From: Phycisphaerales bacterium UBA1926
Lineage (GTDB): Bacteria; Planctomycetota; Phycisphaerae; Phycisphaerales; UBA1924
Assembly: GCA_002337215.1 (NCBI GenBank)
Contig: DDFO01000051.1
Coordinates: forward strand, 15,729-33,299
DNA length: 17,571 bases
Direction of reading: 5' to 3'
Made by a program: the position numbers and the translations under genes. This document shows, piece after piece, positions 14,994-17,571 of the stretch. The notes beneath the pieces were generated by a model. That model worked only from the letters and a program-made list of their open reading frames with translations, was not told the origin of the DNA and ran no database searches. How positions within the stretch are numbered: position 1 is the first letter of the stretch; the number at the start of each line of letters is the position of its first letter.

Positions 14994-16076
14994 TCACCCC
15001 GCGCCAAAGACTCCATCGTCGATTGTGGGGTTGATCACCACTGAATCCAGCACGACCGAACCCGACTCGAAGAACTCTCCGTCGAACCGTGTCCGCCACG
15101 CCGATGGAACGGTCACACCGCCGTCCGCCTCGTAGGCCGTGAAGACCCGCTCGACCGATCCCACAATCGAGCCGGGCCCCCGCCCGACGAACCTCGCCGC
15201 CACCAACCGTCCGGTCTCCACCTCAATGCAGAGCTGCGTCGTCGCGCCCCGGTGGTGCAGATCGACCAAGGAGCAGCGCACACCTTCAACCCGCCGCTCA
15301 CCCCGCGCGAACGCGACCGCGTCGGGATCGCCCCCGAGCACGATCAGCGAAATCGGGAGCCGGACCATCCGCCGGACGAACGCAGCGGAACGGTCCCTCG
15401 CGAGCGGCGCCGCCCCGTTGTCCGGCGAGCGCGCGAGACCACGGTCGCCAACGACGCAGCGAGACCACGACCGCTCGTCCCACCGGTCGCTCTCCGCGAA
15501 GCGATCTGGGAAGGCGGCGTGCACCTCTTTCACGTGCTCGCCCTTCCCGCCCTCGCGCTCGAACTCATCCCGGATCGCGTGCTGGTAGGTCCGCACCGCC
15601 CCGAGCGCGTCGCGGCCGCCCGCCCACGCCACCATCCGCGATAGAACTTGCGACGCGCGGGCCCGCTGCTCGTCATCGCCCTCCGGGACCGGGTCCGCCC
15701 GCTCGATGCACCGCTCGGGATCCGCGAGGAAACCCTCGCGGCAGCCATCAGACGCGAAGAACCAGATCCTCTTGTCCACCACCAGGTGCCGCCGCGCGTC
15801 GCCCAGCCCGGAGAGCGGCCCCATCCGCCCGCACGCACCCCCGTCCGCGGCCGCGAACCGCCAGGGGTCCTCCCGGAACCTCGCGCGATTCTCACGCGAA
15901 ACGAACCGGTATTCGTACCCCTCGTGCTCGACCGCAAGAGACTCGTCCCCCTCGGCCTCGCGGCCCGCGACGAGCTCAACCGGATCGAATACGAGCGTCC
16001 GCTCGGACGGCGCACCGATCACCGACGCAACCGACCCGATCGACACAACGACCGTGGCGAAGAGCCTGTTGCGCAT
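14994..16076 (-). CDS. Exported protein with YHS-type motifs and a LolA-like domain
   Basis: The product is 360 residues. Residues 1-22 are a signal peptide-like segment. Residues 30-75 fit a YHS domain (FDPVELVAG... GYEYRFVSRENRARFREDPWRF). A second, shorter YHS-like unit follows at ~88-123 (PLSGLG... IWFFASDGCREGFLADPERC). Cys82, Cys112 and Cys123 may bind metal. Residues ~140-355 look like the LolA/LolB-type lipoprotein-carrier fold seen in exported proteins: 'AGGRDALGAVRTYQ', 'FPDRFAES', 'IEVETGRLVAARFVG' and 'GGVTVPSAWRTRFDGE'. The ATG at 16076 is chosen because GGGGGA lies five bases upstream; a TTG at 16088 is in frame. It lies ~130 bases downstream of yhaM on the same strand. Its function is unknown; envelope metal or redox sensing is only a guess. 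Confidence 0.82.
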   Translation of the reverse strand: MRNRLFATVVVSIGSVASVIGAPSERTLVFDPVELVAGREAEGDESLAVEHEGYEYRFVSRENRARFREDPWRFAAADGGACGRMGPLSGLGDARRHLVVDKRIWFFASDGCREGFLADPERCIERADPVPEGDDEQRARASQVLSRMVAWAGGRDALGAVRTYQHAIRDEFEREGGKGEHVKEVHAAFPDRFAESDRWDERSWSRCVVGDRGLARSPDNGAAPLARDRSAAFVRRMVRLPISLIVLGGDPDAVAFARGERRVEGVRCSLVDLHHRGATTQLCIEVETGRLVAARFVGRGPGSIVGSVERVFTAYEADGGVTVPSAWRTRFDGEFFESGSVVLDSVVINPTIDDGVFGAG

Positions 16077-16203
16077 AGTTTCCCCCAAATCAGATAGACC
16101 GCCGCGCAGCCTACCACGGCCGCGCTCCCGCGCACAGAGAAACCCGAACGCCGCCGGGCGCCCGGGTCAACAACGATCGTCGCTCGCAACGCCGCCGGCT
16201 CCG

Positions 16204-16220
16204 ATCAGCTCGACAGCGGG
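16204..16220. repeat. 17-bp direct repeat, copy 2, at the yhaM 3' end
   Basis: This is identical in sequence and orientation to 14938-14954. It contains the yhaM stop codon (16205-16207) and the codons for Leu-Ser-Ser. Starts of the two copies are 1,266 bases apart. Confidence 0.7.
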
Positions 16221-17197
16221 TCAGGACGGTACAGCTTCACGCCCAGCGCCCAGCTCTTCTGTGTGAAGTTCCCGCCCAGATCCGCCGCCGATGCCTGCTC
16301 GGGCCGCGCCGCGTCCATCGCGATCACCGTCTTCGCATCCAGTGCATCGATGTGGCTCACCAGCACCGCCTCGGGGGTCATCGGCATCTTCGCCGCGCCG
16401 TACTCGGGGACCCCGTGATGGCTCAAGATGATGTGCTCGAGCACCATCGCGGTCCCAGCCGGGAGGCGCACGCCCTTCTCGCGCATCAGCACCTCGCACT
16501 TGGCCCGCAGCATGTGCGTGCCCTCGACGATGTGGCCGATCAGCTCGCCCTGGTCGGTATAGCTGAACGCTTTGTCGTAGCTGAGTTCGCGCGTCTTGCC
16601 GATGTCCTGCAGGAAGCACCCCATCACGACGAGGTCGCGGTTCATCCGGGGGTAGAGCGGGCAGATCCGATCCGCGATCTGCATCAGCGTCAGCGAGTGC
16701 TCGAGCAGCCCGCCCAGGTGGCTGTGATGCAGCGCCTTCGCCGCCGGCGCCCGCTTGAACGCCTCGACGAAGTACTCGTCCTCAAGGAACAACTCCGCGA
16801 GCGCCTTCATCGCCGGGTGCTCGAGCGACTGCAGCAGACCCACGCACTCGTTCCACATCTCATCGATGTCCCGGCTCGTCACCGGGAGCAGTTCTTTCAT
16901 CTGCTCGACCGTGGGCTCGTGCGGGTGCAGGTTGTGGATGATGATCTGCAACTGGCCCTGGTAGGCCTGCGTCTCGCCCTCGACCCACACGAAGCCGTCG
17001 GTGGGCAGATCAGCGAACTCTTCTTCGCTGATCGACCACTTCCGCGCCGCCGCCTCGCCCGTCTTGTCGCTCAGCAGACACCGCAGGTACGGCTTGTCCT
17101 GCCGCGTTTTGCCCATCTGCGCGTTCGCGATCGCGAACACACCCTCGATCCGTTGCGACGGCGTCATCTCAGCGATCTGCTGCTTGGTCAAAGTCAT
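16205..17197 (-). CDS. yhaM: YhaM-type 3'-5' exoribonuclease, OB fold plus HD domain, with QD instead of HD
   Basis: The product is 330 residues (Bacillus YhaM is ~314). Residues 1-95 form an OB-fold nucleic-acid-binding domain ('GVFAIANAQMGKTRQDKPYLRCLLSDKTG', then 'WVEGETQAYQGQLQIIIHNL'). Residues ~150-300 form an HD phosphohydrolase-type domain: 'ALHHSHLGGLLEHSL' (155-169), 'CFLQDIGKTREL' (194-205), 'EHIILSHHG' (254-262) and 'SHIDALDAKT' (281-290). In this family the doublet before IGK is His-Asp; here it is Gln197-Asp198 (codon CAG at 16609-16607). The family degrades RNA from the 3' end using metal ions. Loss of one metal ligand may alter or reduce activity. The ATG at 17197 is chosen over an upstream start at 17320 because family proteins begin here. 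There is no ribosome-binding site, but TACCCT lies six bases upstream. Confidence 0.9.
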   Translation of the reverse strand: MTLTKQQIAEMTPSQRIEGVFAIANAQMGKTRQDKPYLRCLLSDKTGEAAARKWSISEEEFADLPTDGFVWVEGETQAYQGQLQIIIHNLHPHEPTVEQMKELLPVTSRDIDEMWNECVGLLQSLEHPAMKALAELFLEDEYFVEAFKRAPAAKALHHSHLGGLLEHSLTLMQIADRICPLYPRMNRDLVVMGCFLQDIGKTRELSYDKAFSYTDQGELIGHIVEGTHMLRAKCEVLMREKGVRLPAGTAMVLEHIILSHHGVPEYGAAKMPMTPEAVLVSHIDALDAKTVIAMDAARPEQASAADLGGNFTQKSWALGVKLYRPDPLSS

Positions 17198-17209
17198 GCC
17201 GACAGGGTA
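17198..17209 (-). promoter_or_regulatory. TAnnnT box six bases before the yhaM ATG, possible leaderless start
   Basis: On the minus strand TACCCT (plus 17204-17209) stands six bases before ATG 17197, with no purine-rich ribosome-binding site between. It is the third instance of the same layout in the window. The -35 is not clear. Confidence 0.35.
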
Positions 17210-17248
17210 GTGGCCCGAGAGACACAAAGAGGCATTCGGTCGCCGCCA

Positions 17249-17272
17249 AGAAAAAGAACGCCGTCCTTGGCG
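17249..17272 (-). terminator. Weak terminator-like hairpin downstream of the right-edge gene
   Basis: On the minus strand AAGGAC-GGC-GTTCTT forms a short 6-bp hairpin (one G-T pair) and is followed by TTT, giving five T's across 17251-17255. An alternative larger fold pairs CGCCAAG with CTTGGCG (17244-17250 and 17266-17272). It lies ~150 bases after the stop at 17425, so its role as that gene's terminator is uncertain. Confidence 0.3.
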
Positions 17273-17424
17273 CTGCGCCGGGACGACCCAACCGGAACCC
17301 TCCGGAACGAGCCTCCCCACGCAATCTCTCCCGGGAATCTCCCGCGGGACACTTCAAATCTATCACATGCCACCGCCAGAGCCGAGCAAATTCTCAGGAT
17401 CCGCCCAGCCCCCCGGGGACACCA

Positions 17425-17571
17425 TCAGGGGCAGCCCCCCGTGAACGACACCACGAACGCACTCACATCCGCAAGGTCCAGCACGCCCTCGGGTGCCGCG
17501 AGATCCGCGACCCCGCCGCCCGATGTGAACCCCACGACGAACGCGCTGACATCCGCGAGATCGAGCACGCC
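17425..17571 (-). CDS. C-terminal fragment of a secreted protein with tandem dockerin-like LDLADV repeats
   Basis: Only the last 48 codons are in the window; the stop is TGA at 17427-17425. The protein ends with two near-identical units, GVLDLADVSAFVVGFT and GVLDLADVSAFVVSFT, joined by 'SGGGVADLAAPE' and closed by GGCP. This acidic, Asp-rich duplication is common at the ends of secreted Phycisphaerales proteins and resembles a calcium-binding dockerin type I pair. A sorting or attachment role is inferred. The N-terminal domain, and therefore the function, lies beyond the edge. Confidence 0.85.
   Translation of the reverse strand, partial: GVLDLADVSAFVVGFTSGGGVADLAAPEGVLDLADVSAFVVSFTGGCP

Noticed and set aside
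17198..17320. Longer YhaM with a 41-residue N-terminal extension
   Set aside because: The extension is Arg/Ser/Pro-rich and unlike the family, and it crosses the terminator-like hairpin at 17249-17272.
1..17571. Possible tRNA, rRNA, CRISPR array, insertion sequence, toxin-antitoxin or phage-defence genes
   Set aside because: I looked on both strands and found no cloverleaf, regularly spaced repeat array, transposase motif or terminal inverted repeats.

Overview
The window looks like chromosomal DNA from a high-GC planctomycete, most likely class Phycisphaerae. This is inferred from three things. At the right edge a protein tail repeats the acidic 'ADLAxPxGVLDLADVxAFV' element that is common at the C-termini of secreted Phycisphaerales proteins. 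An extracytoplasmic-function (ECF) sigma factor sits beside a membrane Ser/Thr kinase, a typical planctomycete pairing. A Planctomycetes-style secreted coiled-coil protein lies next to them. Coding density is high and gene order is ordinary chromosomal. I see no rRNA, tRNA, CRISPR, transposase or phage gene.

Layout. 1-2962 (-): N-terminal ~987 residues of a large Asp-box (BNR) lipoprotein running off the left edge. 2963-3633: divergent promoter region, with a -35/-10 pair for each side and a ~240-nt leader before rplM. 3634-4712 (+): ribosomal proteins L13 and S9, closed by a strong terminator. 4870-6944 (+): a membrane-anchored protein of unknown family, then a secreted PQQ-dependent sugar dehydrogenase-like beta-propeller. 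6969-9591 (-): the cell-shape genes mreB, mreC and mreD, with no adjacent rodA or PBP2 gene. 9857-10834 (-): secreted/membrane coiled-coil protein of unknown function, with its own terminator. 10835-11415: 581-base divergent intergenic region containing repeated ATTGAYGC elements. 11416-14852 (+): ECF-like sigma factor and an 869-residue three-pass membrane Ser/Thr kinase, then a terminator. 14994-16076 (-): exported YHS-motif plus LolA-like protein, flanked by a 17-bp direct repeat. 16205-17197 (-): YhaM-type 3'-5' exoribonuclease (OB fold plus HD domain). 17425-17571 (-): the last 48 residues of a secreted protein.

The unit most worth following is the sigma/kinase pair. In sigma region 2.2 the usual acidic D-x-E-D core reads T-V-R-D, with Thr48 where the first Asp normally lies. 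The next gene encodes a kinase with intact catalytic motifs. Together these suggest a sigma factor activated by phosphorylation, controlled by a membrane receptor kinase with an unrecognised extracytoplasmic C-terminal domain. Other points: YhaM has QD in place of the metal-binding HD doublet; three ATG starts lack a Shine-Dalgarno sequence and have a TAnnnT box 6-7 nt upstream, suggesting leaderless mRNAs; and the YHS/LolA gene may have been inserted at the 3' end of yhaM. All family assignments come from reading motifs by eye; no database search was run.
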